Below are positions 1 to 8,001 of a stretch of DNA of 64,000 nucleotides, piece after piece. Below the pieces are notes generated by a model. It was not told where the DNA came from. It worked only from the letters and a program-made list of their open reading frames with translations, and did no database searches. Position 1 is the first letter of the stretch, and each line of letters begins with the position of its first letter. The stretch is from Campylobacterales bacterium (GTDB lineage: Bacteria > Campylobacterota > Campylobacteria > Campylobacterales > Sulfurimonadaceae): positions 124,001-188,000 of the forward strand of contig JAPLGO010000016.1 in assembly GCA_026390115.1 (NCBI GenBank), read 5' to 3'. Both the position numbers and the translations under genes were made by a program.

Positions 1-1304
1 CTGACAAATGCATTGATCTTTTTTTGGTAGCTTAATTCATAGTGCGTTAAGAGTTCATTTTTAAGGTCAACATTTGGAACAGAAGTACCAAACTTTCTTG
101 AGTATCTATCTTTCATGGATGGCATGTATGTTTTTCTTGAAACACTTTCTCTTACTTTAGAACTTTCATCTGGTGAGTAGATAAGTGCTGCTTGTGGGCT
201 GAGTGAGCTTTGTGTCTCTAAGGCTAACATGTTAAGATTTGCAGTGTTTGTATCAAAGATTTTATCTGCAGTTCTTGTGTCATAACTCACACCGCCCAAA
301 AGTTCCCATTGTGATGTAATCTTGTAGGAATCCTCTATTCCTAGGGTTGTTGTGTGGTCTTCATAAGTTTCAGTCAATGTTTTTGTATCTGTCACTTTAT
401 TTAAATCATACCCTTCATGCACATTTTTTTTGTAATTTGCTGCGGCTTTGAGGTAGCTGTTTTCAAAATTTTTTTGTCCAGTTACAGAGAGCGTCTCTTT
501 ATCCCAAATAGGCCAATCCCAATATTTCAATTGACTGTAATTCAAATCCGTCGCCGGTGGCTGCTGTTTTACAGCTTTTTGGTTTGCATAACTCACTGCA
601 ATTTCACTATTATCATTTGCAACATATCCAGCGTTTAGGCTGATTTTTTTATCTTGTGCTTCTGAACGAAGTCTATCTCCATCGGGCTGATTCATGTTTG
701 CATCATAATCATTACTGAGTTTAAAGTGGTCTTGTTTACTATAAACCGCACCGAGTTGCGCATAGAAATTATCCTGTTTTGTACCTACATTGATACTTTC
801 CACATGCCGAGCCATAGCACCTGAACTGTCTAAAACTATACCGCCTTTAATATTTCCCTCAAGCTCTTTTGTCGGTTTTTTTGAGACAATATTTATGACA
901 CCGCCCATAGTATTGCCGCCATACATAACGGAAGAGTACCCTTTAGAAACATCTATCTGCCCAATATCTTCGGTTAAGAAACGGGCATAATCAAAATTGC
1001 CGTCATAAGGTACATAAATAGGAATACCATCAATATATACGCCGATTCTTTTTGCATCAAAGCCTCTAATATAAAGTGTTGATTCACCTCGTCCACCTTG
1101 AGTGTCTTGGTTTATGCCGCTTATATTATCCAGTGCATCAGAAACGGTTGCAGAGTTGTTTTATGTGATAACTTCAGAGGTGATACTCTGCTCAATCGGA
1201 TTGAGTTCTTCAACTTTTTCAGAAACACTCACTTGTCCCAGAGTGAAACTCTCCACCAATAGCATCGATGTTGCAATCGATAAACCTATAACGCTTTTTT
1301 TCAT
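1..1304 (-). pseudogene. TonB-dependent outer-membrane receptor, 5' part, interrupted by an in-frame stop
   Basis: From an ATG at 1304 the minus strand encodes a signal peptide (MKKSVIGLSIATSMLLVES) and a short linker, then reaches TAA at 1163-1161 (codon 48). The same frame then stays open to the window edge: I read every codon and saw no other stop. After the stop comes a typical receptor plug (SDALDNISGIN, STLYIRGFDAKRIGVYIDG, YGGNTMGGVINIVSKKP) and the beginning of a beta-barrel. The C-terminus lies outside the window. No in-frame ATG, GTG or TTG follows the stop before the plug core, so re-initiation could not give a secreted receptor. It is the last gene seen of the molybdenum-type locus, 15 bases after the molbindin gene. 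A single base change (AAA or CAA to TAA) would explain the stop; a sequencing error or strain-specific nonsense mutation cannot be told apart here. Confidence 0.85.
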
Positions 1305-1319
1305 TATTTTTTCCTTTAT

Positions 1320-1733
1320 CTAAGCTATTAAAATGACACTTGAAGCTTTAAAGATAGCATAAACTTCGTTACCTGCATTTATTTGCAAGTCGCTAATAGC
1401 ATCATTTGTAACAATCGCACAAAGTGATTTTTTACCTACAGAGAGTTTTACTTCACTGTTTACAGCGCCTTTGATTACTTCCGTTACTTTCGTTTTTATA
1501 TTGTTTCTAGCCGTTGCTTTTAATTTCTCTTTGCTTAGTAGCACTAATGAAGATTTTATAAGGGCAGATACATTGTCTCCAATTTTAAGCCCTAATGACT
1601 CTTTTGCATCATTTGTAATTGTTGCGGATATGGTAATGTCATCAGATATTTTTACTATAACTTCACTCATAACACCGCCGCTCTTTAGCTCTGTAATTTT
1701 CCCATTTAACTCATTTCTTGCACTTGTTTTCAT
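1320..1733 (-). CDS. Molbindin, tandem Mop/TOBE domains (ModG-like)
   Basis: The 137-residue protein is two copies of a ~68-residue Mop (TOBE) domain. Each starts with a related block (TSARNELNGKITELKSGGVMSEV; ATARNNIKTKVTEVIKGAVNSEV), and each ends in a strand containing ALIKSSLVLL or AIFKASSVIL. Proteins of this build bind molybdate or tungstate in the cytoplasm as multimers and buffer or store the oxoanion. The same fold forms the C-terminal half of the ModE protein encoded at 12071-12850. It has no DNA-binding domain, so it is a storage or delivery protein, not a regulator. It follows the broken oxidoreductase gene by 10 bases and precedes the broken receptor, inside the long minus-strand operon. 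It looks intact. Confidence 0.9.
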   Translation of the reverse strand: MKTSARNELNGKITELKSGGVMSEVIVKISDDITISATITNDAKESLGLKIGDNVSALIKSSLVLLSKEKLKATARNNIKTKVTEVIKGAVNSEVKLSVGKKSLCAIVTNDAISDLQINAGNEVYAIFKASSVILIA

Positions 1734-1743
1734 CTTTTATTCC

Positions 1744-2312
1744 TTATATTTTTGGTGTGATTTTTTGGCTAAACTCTTTTAGCATTCCTCGAACGACCTC
1801 CGCATCACTTGGTGCAACTTTTAATATTAAATGCAGATTTTTTATCCTCCCTTTTATAGTTTCAATTTGTTCAATATAATCATCTACGCTACCGATAATA
1901 GAGCTTCCATAAAAGTTTTTGCATCGAAAAAAGCGTATCTTTGAGCGAGAAGCTCTTCATAATTTTCTTCATTGAAATTTGCTTGCACTCCTTTAGCTTT
2001 TACGGCACGCATTGATTTGACAAAAGGATCTGTTGCCGGCAGTACTATCTCTTTTGCAAGTCTTATAGGATTATAAAACGGTGCCAAAAATGCTGCTGTT
2101 CCTATACGGATTTTGTCTGTCCTTGCTGCTAAAGTTGCCATCATTAAAGCAGGATTTGGAATCACGCTAAAAGAGTTAAAGTGGTGTTCTGCAAACCAAA
2201 CTTCATTAAACCGCAACTTTTCAGCATAAATCGCCAACTCAATATCGTTTAAAATTGCGTCATGAGCATTTTCGCCAAAATTCTCCGTGAGCAAAAAAAT
2301 ACCTAGCTTCAC
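1744..2312 (-). pseudogene. LLM-class flavin-dependent oxidoreductase, internally deleted and frameshifted
   Basis: The N-terminus (MKLGIFLLTENFGENAHDAI, WFAEHHFNSFSVIPNPALM, GTAAFLAPFYNPIRLA) is typical of bacterial luciferase-like flavin monooxygenases, which are about 330-350 residues long. After NPIRLAKEIV the sequence jumps straight to what looks like the C-terminal third (LPATDPFVKSMRAVKAKGVQ), so roughly 150 residues of the barrel are missing. Near 1911 the frame is also lost: the annotated frame ends at 1884, while the family-like tail (FYGSSIIGSVDDYIEQIETI ... KEFSQKITPKI) continues in another frame to a TAA at 1746-1744. Two independent lesions make it a pseudogene. It sits between the methyltransferase and the molbindin in the molybdenum-type operon. 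The original substrate is unknown. Confidence 0.82.
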
Positions 2313-2344
2313 ACTATTTCCTCTTTGTTCATCTCTTTACTCTT

Positions 2345-2983
2345 TTATTTCGTTATAAAAACCCAGTAACCGCTCTCATCATCTATTATGCGATGTGAAG
2401 CTGGATTAAGTGAGTTAAGTATTTGCGGTAGCGCTTCTCGCTCTGTTTTTACGTGATCTTTAAACGAGTTTCTCCAGTTAGGATTTTCTTTATTCATGTG
2501 GGCTGTTATTTGCTCTTTTAGCTCTTTTGTGCCAAATCCACCGCCAATATAGGCATATCCACCCACTTTTAAGACCCTTACAATCTCGCTGTATGCTTTG
2601 TGCCAATCTTCCCAAAATGGAGAAGAGCCGCGACTGATTACAATGTCAATACTCTCATTCGCAAGATTAATTTTGTGAATATCGCCTATTAAAAAATCAC
2701 TTCTATGTATCAAATTTTCTTCGTATGCATAGTCCATTGCTAGTTGTATCATCTCAATAGATTGGTCAAAAAATGTGACATGTACGTTGCTAAGTCGAGC
2801 TATAGCTCGGCCTAATGCTCCTGTGCCACATCCTACATCGAGGCATTTGCCAGTTGTAACTTGGGTTCGTACTAAGATTTGTTCTGCAATGGTTGGATAA
2901 ATAGGTGCAAAAACTTCGCGCACAATGCGATCAAAACTTTGTGTATTGCTTCCACCTTTATGCTCTTTAGTTGCTATATTCAT
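2345..2983 (-). CDS. Class I SAM-dependent methyltransferase
   Basis: I place the start at 2983 because AGAGGTG precedes this ATG at good distance; an upstream extension to 3070 would overlap the previous gene and lacks such a site. The 212-residue protein has a clear motif I (CLDVGCGTGALGR, about residues 47-59) and an acidic loop after the second strand (VTFFDQSIEM). DFLIGDIHKINLANESIDIVISRGSS follows, the usual layout of a Rossmann-fold methyltransferase. A Cys-rich SmtA/ArsM active site is not seen, so the acceptor is unknown. It lies 52 bases after the DUF438 gene and 32 bases before the oxidoreductase pseudogene in the molybdenum-type operon. A role in modifying a metal-binding small molecule is possible but only inferred from context. 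Confidence 0.8.
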   Translation of the reverse strand: MNIATKEHKGGSNTQSFDRIVREVFAPIYPTIAEQILVRTQVTTGKCLDVGCGTGALGRAIARLSNVHVTFFDQSIEMIQLAMDYAYEENLIHRSDFLIGDIHKINLANESIDIVISRGSSPFWEDWHKAYSEIVRVLKVGGYAYIGGGFGTKELKEQITAHMNKENPNWRNSFKDHVKTEREALPQILNSLNPASHRIIDDESGYWVFITK

Positions 2984-3035
2984 TATTTTCACCTCTTTTT
3001 TATTTGTATCGTTTTTCATATAATGATATATATAT

Positions 3036-4217
3036 CTATTTCCAATCCAAAAGGCGTCTTTCACCCTCAATATTTTTTATGTCGGTAATATCTTGGGTTA
3101 TCTCAACTACGCCTTTGTAGTTTTTGTCTTTATCTCTAAGTGCAAAATAGCGGATGTGAACAAGTTTGGCGTTAAAAGTGATCCAAAACTCGGCATTTTC
3201 TTTAGTTCCTGCTTTAAAAGCTTCTAAGATTTTTAAGACTGTATCAACACTCTTTGGAGGATGACAAAATTTCACTTCTCTGCCGATTACTCCTGGACTT
3301 CTTAAAAAAGTTCTCTCGGAGCCTTTGTTGAAAAATGCCACTCGGTCATTCTCATCTACAAAAGTTACATCAAATGGTAAATGGCTAAAAAAGAGATTTA
3401 ATTGCTCTTGTGAGAGAGAACCTTCTTGTAGAAATATTGAACTCATAGATGATGCCATATCTGGTTTTTTGCTCTCTTTTGCGGGCCAAATTGGAGGATT
3501 TTGTATGAAAACATACCCTATCTCTTTTTCTTCTTTGCTCATCTTTATCCACTCATCATTTGAGAGTAGTTTTACAGAGGTAGGAAGTAGCATCTTTTCT
3601 TCTCTGGTCGTCATGTCAAAAATATCTTTTATGACATCATTCATTAGAGTTTGCATCTCTTTATTTAACTCATTCTTTTCAAGCGCTTTTGTAACCGTTT
3701 TTAGATTTGCTCTTATTTCATCTTGAAACTTCCACATGCCGGTGCTTGGATAAGTAAAGTTGTGTTTTTCTAAGTAGGGAAAGAGTTGATCCTCTTTTCT
3801 TAAGTAGTGCGTATGGATTTTAGATAGCTCATGTAAAAGCGTGAGGGTTGCATTATAACTTTCTGGTTCGTTTGCATTAAAGGTATCTGTTATTTTCTCA
3901 CACAACTCTCTAATGAACGTATTTTCTTGAAGATAGTTTGTAACAGGATGCCCTTTTGGCTGCAAAAGAGGGTCTGATTTGACTCTGTTTTTTATTACAT
4001 CTAAGAAGAAATCTCTCCTTGGAATAGATCTTTCTCTTGGACCGTCTTCATCAAAAACTCTCTGATTGGCTTTAAAAAAATGTTCTATGTCTATATCTCC
4101 CATCTCTTCAAGCCATGCTTCTCTTTGAGTTTGGCTCATAGCATCAAAAGATCTGTGAAACTTCACAATCTTCTCTATTTTTGCTTTTTCATTGTTCTTT
4201 GTTAAAAATTCACTCAT
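3036..4217 (-). CDS. DUF438 / hemerythrin-like / PAS protein
   Basis: The 393-residue cytoplasmic protein matches the DUF438 family architecture as I know it. An N-terminal helical region (about 70-115) is followed by a hemerythrin HHE-like bundle with spaced His and Glu residues (LLHELSKIHTHYLRKEDQLFPYLEKH, about 125-150; TTREEKMLLPTSVKLL near 205). A C-terminal PAS domain (about 280-385) contains LPFDVTFVDENDRVAFFN and ends in ITQDITDIKNIEGERRLLDW. Proteins of this family are thought to sense or bind iron, oxygen or NO; no catalytic domain is visible. The gene lies 16 bases after the truncated tonB and upstream of the methyltransferase. Its presence in a molybdenum-type uptake operon suggests a redox or metal status sensor, which is inference. 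Confidence 0.82.
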   Translation of the reverse strand: MSEFLTKNNEKAKIEKIVKFHRSFDAMSQTQREAWLEEMGDIDIEHFFKANQRVFDEDGPRERSIPRRDFFLDVIKNRVKSDPLLQPKGHPVTNYLQENTFIRELCEKITDTFNANEPESYNATLTLLHELSKIHTHYLRKEDQLFPYLEKHNFTYPSTGMWKFQDEIRANLKTVTKALEKNELNKEMQTLMNDVIKDIFDMTTREEKMLLPTSVKLLSNDEWIKMSKEEKEIGYVFIQNPPIWPAKESKKPDMASSMSSIFLQEGSLSQEQLNLFFSHLPFDVTFVDENDRVAFFNKGSERTFLRSPGVIGREVKFCHPPKSVDTVLKILEAFKAGTKENAEFWITFNAKLVHIRYFALRDKDKNYKGVVEITQDITDIKNIEGERRLLDWK

Positions 4218-4233
4218 CTTTTTTTTCCTTTTT

Positions 4234-4755
4234 TTATAAATTTAATTTAAATGCAATAGGTAAAACTATTGACATGTTGTTTTGTGGAGGAACATCAAAC
4301 GGCGAAACACTCAAAATAGTATTTATTGCTTGTCTGTCCAAACTTGTATATCCGCTTGAGTTTTTTATTTCTATGGATAACTCTTTTACGCTTCCATCCG
4401 ATAAAATTGTAAAGGCTACAATACTTTCCCCTTCTAACTTTAGTCGTTTTGCAAGAGGCGGATAATTTAGATTTTCTTGGATTTTTGCTCTGATTTTAGA
4501 GAGATAAAGTGTTAACTCATCTTGAATTATTTTGGATTTTGTTTCCTGTTTTTCTTTTTGAGCTATAAGATTCTCTTGTGAATTTGCATCTCTTTCATTT
4601 TGAACGATTTTTTGAGGTTCGTTATATGGTTTTATTATGCTTTGAACTATCGGTTCTTTTTTGACAACAAGTTTTACTTTAACTATTGGCTTTGGTTCGA
4701 TTGTTTGTTTTGGCGTAACCTCCTCTTTTTTTTCAATTTCTGGTTTATTTAGCAA
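4234..4755 (-). pseudogene. tonB: TonB C-terminal remnant, lacking its membrane anchor
   Basis: The frame encodes a charged, Pro/Lys-rich linker (PKQTIEPKPIVKVKLVVKKE) and a good TonB C-terminal domain: NYPPLAKRLKLEGESIVAF, SSGYTSLDRQAINTI, and an end in PIAFKLNL. The N-terminal cytoplasmic tail and single transmembrane helix that TonB needs are absent. The only possible start near here is a TTG at 4755 without a ribosome binding site. Upstream the frame remains open through NRVNQPQITTQKTVEIA into the end of the truncated exbD, where the two reading frames differ by one base. The simplest reading is a deletion that removed the 3' part of exbD and the 5' part of tonB. One extra T at the junction would give an in-frame ExbD-TonB fusion (see findings). 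A complete tonB is present at 11197-11862. Confidence 0.75.
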
Positions 4756-4805
4756 TGCTATTTCTACGGTTTTTTGAGTAGTAATTTGTGGCTGATTTAC
4801 CCTAT

Positions 4806-4919
4806 TTAAAATGTCGCAGTCGCCATAAAGATAACTAAAACTACAAGAACGATATCCACAAAAGGGGTCATGTTTATCTCAGATATTTCGTTATCTTCGT
4901 AAGCGTTATTTGTTGTCAT
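4806..4919 (-). pseudogene. exbD: ExbD N-terminal fragment (37 codons)
   Basis: ATG at 4919 overlaps the TGA of exbB (ATGA), as expected for an exbBD pair. The peptide reads MTTNNAYEDNEISEINMTPF and then VDIVLVVLVIFMATATF before TAA at 4808-4806. This is a textbook ExbD start: the cytoplasmic N-terminus and the single transmembrane helix with its proton-carrying Asp (VDIVLV). Normal ExbD has about 130-140 residues, so the whole periplasmic domain is missing. The sequence runs directly into the tonB remnant in the -1 frame. ExbD without its periplasmic domain should not form a working motor, so another exbD elsewhere in the genome would have to serve the intact TonB of this locus. Confidence 0.8.
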
Positions 4920-5359
4920 TTCTCATATACCTCCATCTCAAGGAGTATCATCTTTATTTTTCTTACAAAATAGTTATAAGCAATAACGCTGGGAATCGCC
5001 ACAAAAAGTCCAACGGCAGTTGCAACTAAAGCCTCGGAAATACCTCCCATAACGGTGTTTACTCCAAATTCACTTCCCTCTTTTGAGAGTGAATGAAAAG
5101 CGTTAATTATCCCGAGTACGGTTCCAAAAAGTCCGACAAAAGGAGCATTATTTCCAAATGTTGCAAGAATCCCGAGTCTTTTTTCAAGTAAAATTCTTAA
5201 TTCTGTTTTGCTTAAATTTTGTAAACTGTTTTTTATGTGTACAAATACAAGCACTCTTTCTATAATTACTCCAAAAGAGATAATACTCATGGATATAAGC
5301 ACCCATAACACAGGTTCAACTCCGATAATGGCAACTCCTAAAAGTTTTTCGATTAGCAT
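4916..5359 (-). CDS. exbB: ExbB-type proton-channel protein
   Basis: The 147-residue protein has three hydrophobic segments (about 10-33, 64-86 and 104-128). It carries the MotA/TolQ/ExbB signature NAPFVGLFGTVLGIINAF, followed by GGISEALVATAVGLFVAIPSVIAYN. This short ExbB form is usual in Campylobacterota. It would form the pentameric inner-membrane channel that, with ExbD, uses the proton gradient to drive TonB and outer-membrane receptors. It starts 3 bases after modD and its stop overlaps the exbD start by 4 bases. It appears intact although its immediate partner exbD is truncated. Confidence 0.9.
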   Translation of the reverse strand: MLIEKLLGVAIIGVEPVLWVLISMSIISFGVIIERVLVFVHIKNSLQNLSKTELRILLEKRLGILATFGNNAPFVGLFGTVLGIINAFHSLSKEGSEFGVNTVMGGISEALVATAVGLFVAIPSVIAYNYFVRKIKMILLEMEVYEK

Positions 5360-5362
5360 TTT

Positions 5363-6181
5363 TTAACGCTCCTCTTCAATTTTGACTTTTATATCAACTG
5401 GTTTTGCATGATAAGGCGATGAAGTCACGATAAAATCAACTCCGCACTTTGTAAAGTCGGCAATATTTTCCTCATGGATTCCACCTGTTGCAGAAAGTAA
5501 AAGATGAGGAAACTCTTTTTTTAAAGCAACACATTCTTTTAAGAGTTCAAAATCCATCTTTTCACATTGAAGAATGTTCGCACCTAGTGAGGCAAAGTAC
5601 TTTGCTTGTTGAAAGTTTTCAACTTCAACAGCGATTTTTTTTTCTATAAACTCATGTTTTAGTTTTTTAAAACTTTTTTCTAATTCTGCTTTATCAGTAA
5701 AAAAATTTAAGTGCTGTTCGAAAATCAAAATAGAATCAAATAATCCAAGTCTGTGAGGTACGCCGCCGCCGCACATGACGGCTTTTAACATAATCTCTTT
5801 TGCTCCTGGAAAATTTTTTCTGGTTGTTGAGATACTTATGTTTGGATTTATTGCTTTAGCATTTTTTACAAGTCTGCTTGTGTATGTTGCAATACCGCTC
5901 ATATACTCAAAAATATTTTGAGATATTTTCCAAGCTTTATGTAATGCCCCTGCATCTGCTTTACACACCAAGAGAATTTCATGTGAATGAAGCAAATCGC
6001 CATTTTTTTTAAAAAAAGTGTGTTGAATATTAAGCTTTTGTAAAATTTTTCTCACTTCATCGACTCCGCAGAGCACTATTTCATCTTTAGGAGCAAAAGT
6101 CATCAAGCCATTTTTATCTCCAATCTCAAGACCGTATGTGGTTAAATCAAAATAACCTGTATCTTCAAATAGTAAATCCAT
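5363..6181 (-). CDS. modD: ModD, nicotinate-nucleotide-pyrophosphorylase-like protein
   Basis: The 272-residue protein belongs to the quinolinate phosphoribosyltransferase fold and resembles ModD, a member repeatedly found inside molybdenum transport operons. Visible markers are LLFEDTGYFDLTTYGLEIGD at the N-terminus, VCKADAGALHKAWKISQNIFEYMSGIATYT (about 75-105) and STTRKNFPGAKEIMLKAVMCGGGVPHRLGL (about 119-150). TGGIHEENIADFTKCGVDFIVTSSPYHAKP stands near the end. The biochemical role of ModD is not established. Its presence is the best single hint that this FecCD-type transporter handles molybdate or tungstate, not iron. It begins 1 base after the ATPase stop and is followed at 3 bases by exbB. 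Confidence 0.88.
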   Translation of the reverse strand: MDLLFEDTGYFDLTTYGLEIGDKNGLMTFAPKDEIVLCGVDEVRKILQKLNIQHTFFKKNGDLLHSHEILLVCKADAGALHKAWKISQNIFEYMSGIATYTSRLVKNAKAINPNISISTTRKNFPGAKEIMLKAVMCGGGVPHRLGLFDSILIFEQHLNFFTDKAELEKSFKKLKHEFIEKKIAVEVENFQQAKYFASLGANILQCEKMDFELLKECVALKKEFPHLLLSATGGIHEENIADFTKCGVDFIVTSSPYHAKPVDIKVKIEEER

Positions 6182-6182
6182 T

Positions 6183-6983
6183 TTAAAATCCTTTGTTTAA
6201 TATATTTTTTTGAAAAATTGGAATACATCTTTTATGCGAATCGTGTACGATAATGTCTGCTTTGATGGAATAAACATCTTGAATCATCTCTTTTGTAATC
6301 ACTTTATCTGGCGTACCGTTTGCAATGATTTTACCGTCGTTCATAACTATTACACGACTTGATATCAAAAGTGCATGATCAGGGTAATGTGTGGTTTTTA
6401 AAAAGGTATATCCCTGTTTGCTTAATTCATGTATAAGTTCCAAAAGTCTTATCTGATTACCATAATCAAGCCCAGCGACAGGCTCATCCATAATGAAAGT
6501 ATCTACTTCCTGAGCGATAGCACGAGCGAGCAAGACCATTTGTTTTTGTCCACCGCTTAATTGTCCAAAAGCTTTTTCCTTAAGGTGTTCTACTCCGACT
6601 TTTTTGAGAGCATTTTTGGCTATCTCAAAATCATGTGCCGAAGGTGAAGCAAAATAATCAAGCTTTGAGACTCTTCCCATAAGCACCATTTCCATTACAG
6701 AATAGTTAAAAGGTGTGTTGTTATATTGAGGAATATAAGCTATGCGTGAAGCAATCTCTTTGTGTGAATATTTTTCTATATCTTTATTATTTATAAGAAT
6801 CTCACCATTGCCACGGAGCAGTTTTAAAATAAGTCTGATTAAAGTACTCTTTCCACACCCGTTTGGTCCAAGCAAAGAGATAATTTCACCTTTGTAAAGT
6901 TTTAAATCTACACCTGCTAAAACTTGATGTTTTTTGTATGAAAAATGAAGATTTTTGACATCTATAACAGGTCTTAGTTCCAT
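6183..6983 (-). CDS. FecE/FepC-type ABC transporter ATPase, molybdate-type importer (MolC-like)
   Basis: The 266-residue ATPase has Walker A GPNGCGKST (about 39-47), Q-loop IPQYNN, signature QLSGGQKQ, Walker B FIMDEP and H-loop TTHYPDH, all intact. It starts inside the permease gene (10-base overlap), so the two are translationally coupled. FecE/BtuD-type ATPases power importers of iron complexes, cobalamin or haem. In Haemophilus the closely organised MolBCA system carries molybdate or tungstate. With modD directly downstream and ModE-type operators upstream, molybdate-type substrate is the best inference. It would act at the inner membrane, receiving substrate from the binding protein at 10245-11264. 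Confidence 0.9.
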   Translation of the reverse strand: MELRPVIDVKNLHFSYKKHQVLAGVDLKLYKGEIISLLGPNGCGKSTLIRLILKLLRGNGEILINNKDIEKYSHKEIASRIAYIPQYNNTPFNYSVMEMVLMGRVSKLDYFASPSAHDFEIAKNALKKVGVEHLKEKAFGQLSGGQKQMVLLARAIAQEVDTFIMDEPVAGLDYGNQIRLLELIHELSKQGYTFLKTTHYPDHALLISSRVIVMNDGKIIANGTPDKVITKEMIQDVYSIKADIIVHDSHKRCIPIFQKNILNKGF

Positions 6984-7993
6984 GCTGCCCTCGCATTTTT
7001 TAAAACAATAATAAAAATAGGTATTCCTATAAGAGAAGTCAAAATCCCAATCGGTATTTCAACGCTAAGAGCCAGTCTTGAAATGGCATCTGCAAGAAGT
7101 AAAAAAGCAGCTCCGATAATTGCAGAAAGCGGAATAAGAAGACGGTGGGCAGGTCCGACCGCCATGCGGACAATATGGGGGATAATGAGTCCGACCCATC
7201 CGATAATTCCAGCCATAACAACAGAGAGCGAACTCGCCAGAGTTGCCAAAAGAATGGCAATAATACGGACAAGCGTTACATTGACGCCAAGTGCTTTTGC
7301 CTCCTCGTCGCCAAGACTTAAGAGGTCAAAATATTTACTCATAAACACCATTCCAAAAAGGCTGAATGAAATAGGAATTGCTGCAAGTAAAACCTCATGA
7401 AGCTGTGCCATGGAGAGTGAGCCCATAAGCCAATAAACTATGGCGGGAAGAGTGCTGTATGGGTCTGCTACATATTTTATAACCGATAAAAGTGAAGTAA
7501 AAAGTGAGCCGCTGATGACGCCGCCCAAAACCAGCATAACCGTAGAACGTGAGTTTGTAACCATGGAACCGATGGTTATGGCAAAACCGACAGCAATAAA
7601 TCCAAAGATAAAAGCAAGCGTCTGTACGACAATCCAGTGATTGCTGATAAGCATTCCACATGCCGCACCAAAAGAAGCACCGGCAAGAACACCCAAAATA
7701 CCAGGAGAGACGAGAGGATTTACAAACATCGCCTGAAAAACAGCTCCAGAAGTTGCTAAAGATGCTCCGATAAGAATCGCTAAAAGTACTCGTGGAAGGC
7801 GAATTTCTAAGATTATGTTGTCAATGAGTGAAAAAGTACTTGCATCCATGTTGGCATTACCTACAAATTTATATTGTAAATATTCAATAAAAGTTGCTAC
7901 ATCAATATGATATTGCCCCCAAAGCAGTGACAAAAATGCCACTACTATGAGAAGTGTTGTACCGTAGAGTAGATATTTGGTTTGTTTGCTCAT
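6974..7993 (-). CDS. FecCD-family ABC permease, molybdate-type importer (MolB-like)
   Basis: The 339-residue protein is very hydrophobic with about ten membrane segments. It shows FecCD hallmarks: LPRVLLAILIGASLATSGAVFQAMFVNPLVSPGILG (about 63-100), GWVGLIIPHIVRMAVGPAHR (about 266-285) and a final PIGILTSLIGIPIFI. Two copies would form the inner-membrane channel for the substrate delivered by the binding protein. It lies 8 bases after the receptor gene and overlaps the ATPase gene. The length and all core motifs are normal, so this part of the locus looks functional. Confidence 0.92.
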   Translation of the reverse strand: MSKQTKYLLYGTTLLIVVAFLSLLWGQYHIDVATFIEYLQYKFVGNANMDASTFSLIDNIILEIRLPRVLLAILIGASLATSGAVFQAMFVNPLVSPGILGVLAGASFGAACGMLISNHWIVVQTLAFIFGFIAVGFAITIGSMVTNSRSTVMLVLGGVISGSLFTSLLSVIKYVADPYSTLPAIVYWLMGSLSMAQLHEVLLAAIPISFSLFGMVFMSKYFDLLSLGDEEAKALGVNVTLVRIIAILLATLASSLSVVMAGIIGWVGLIIPHIVRMAVGPAHRLLIPLSAIIGAAFLLLADAISRLALSVEIPIGILTSLIGIPIFIIVLKNARAAWN

Positions 7994-8001
7994 TTGTAAT
8001 C

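Noticed and set aside
7395-7661. Extra open frames opposite or overlapping the FecCD permease
   Set aside because: Composition is a by-product of the permease codons; no start signals or family motifs.
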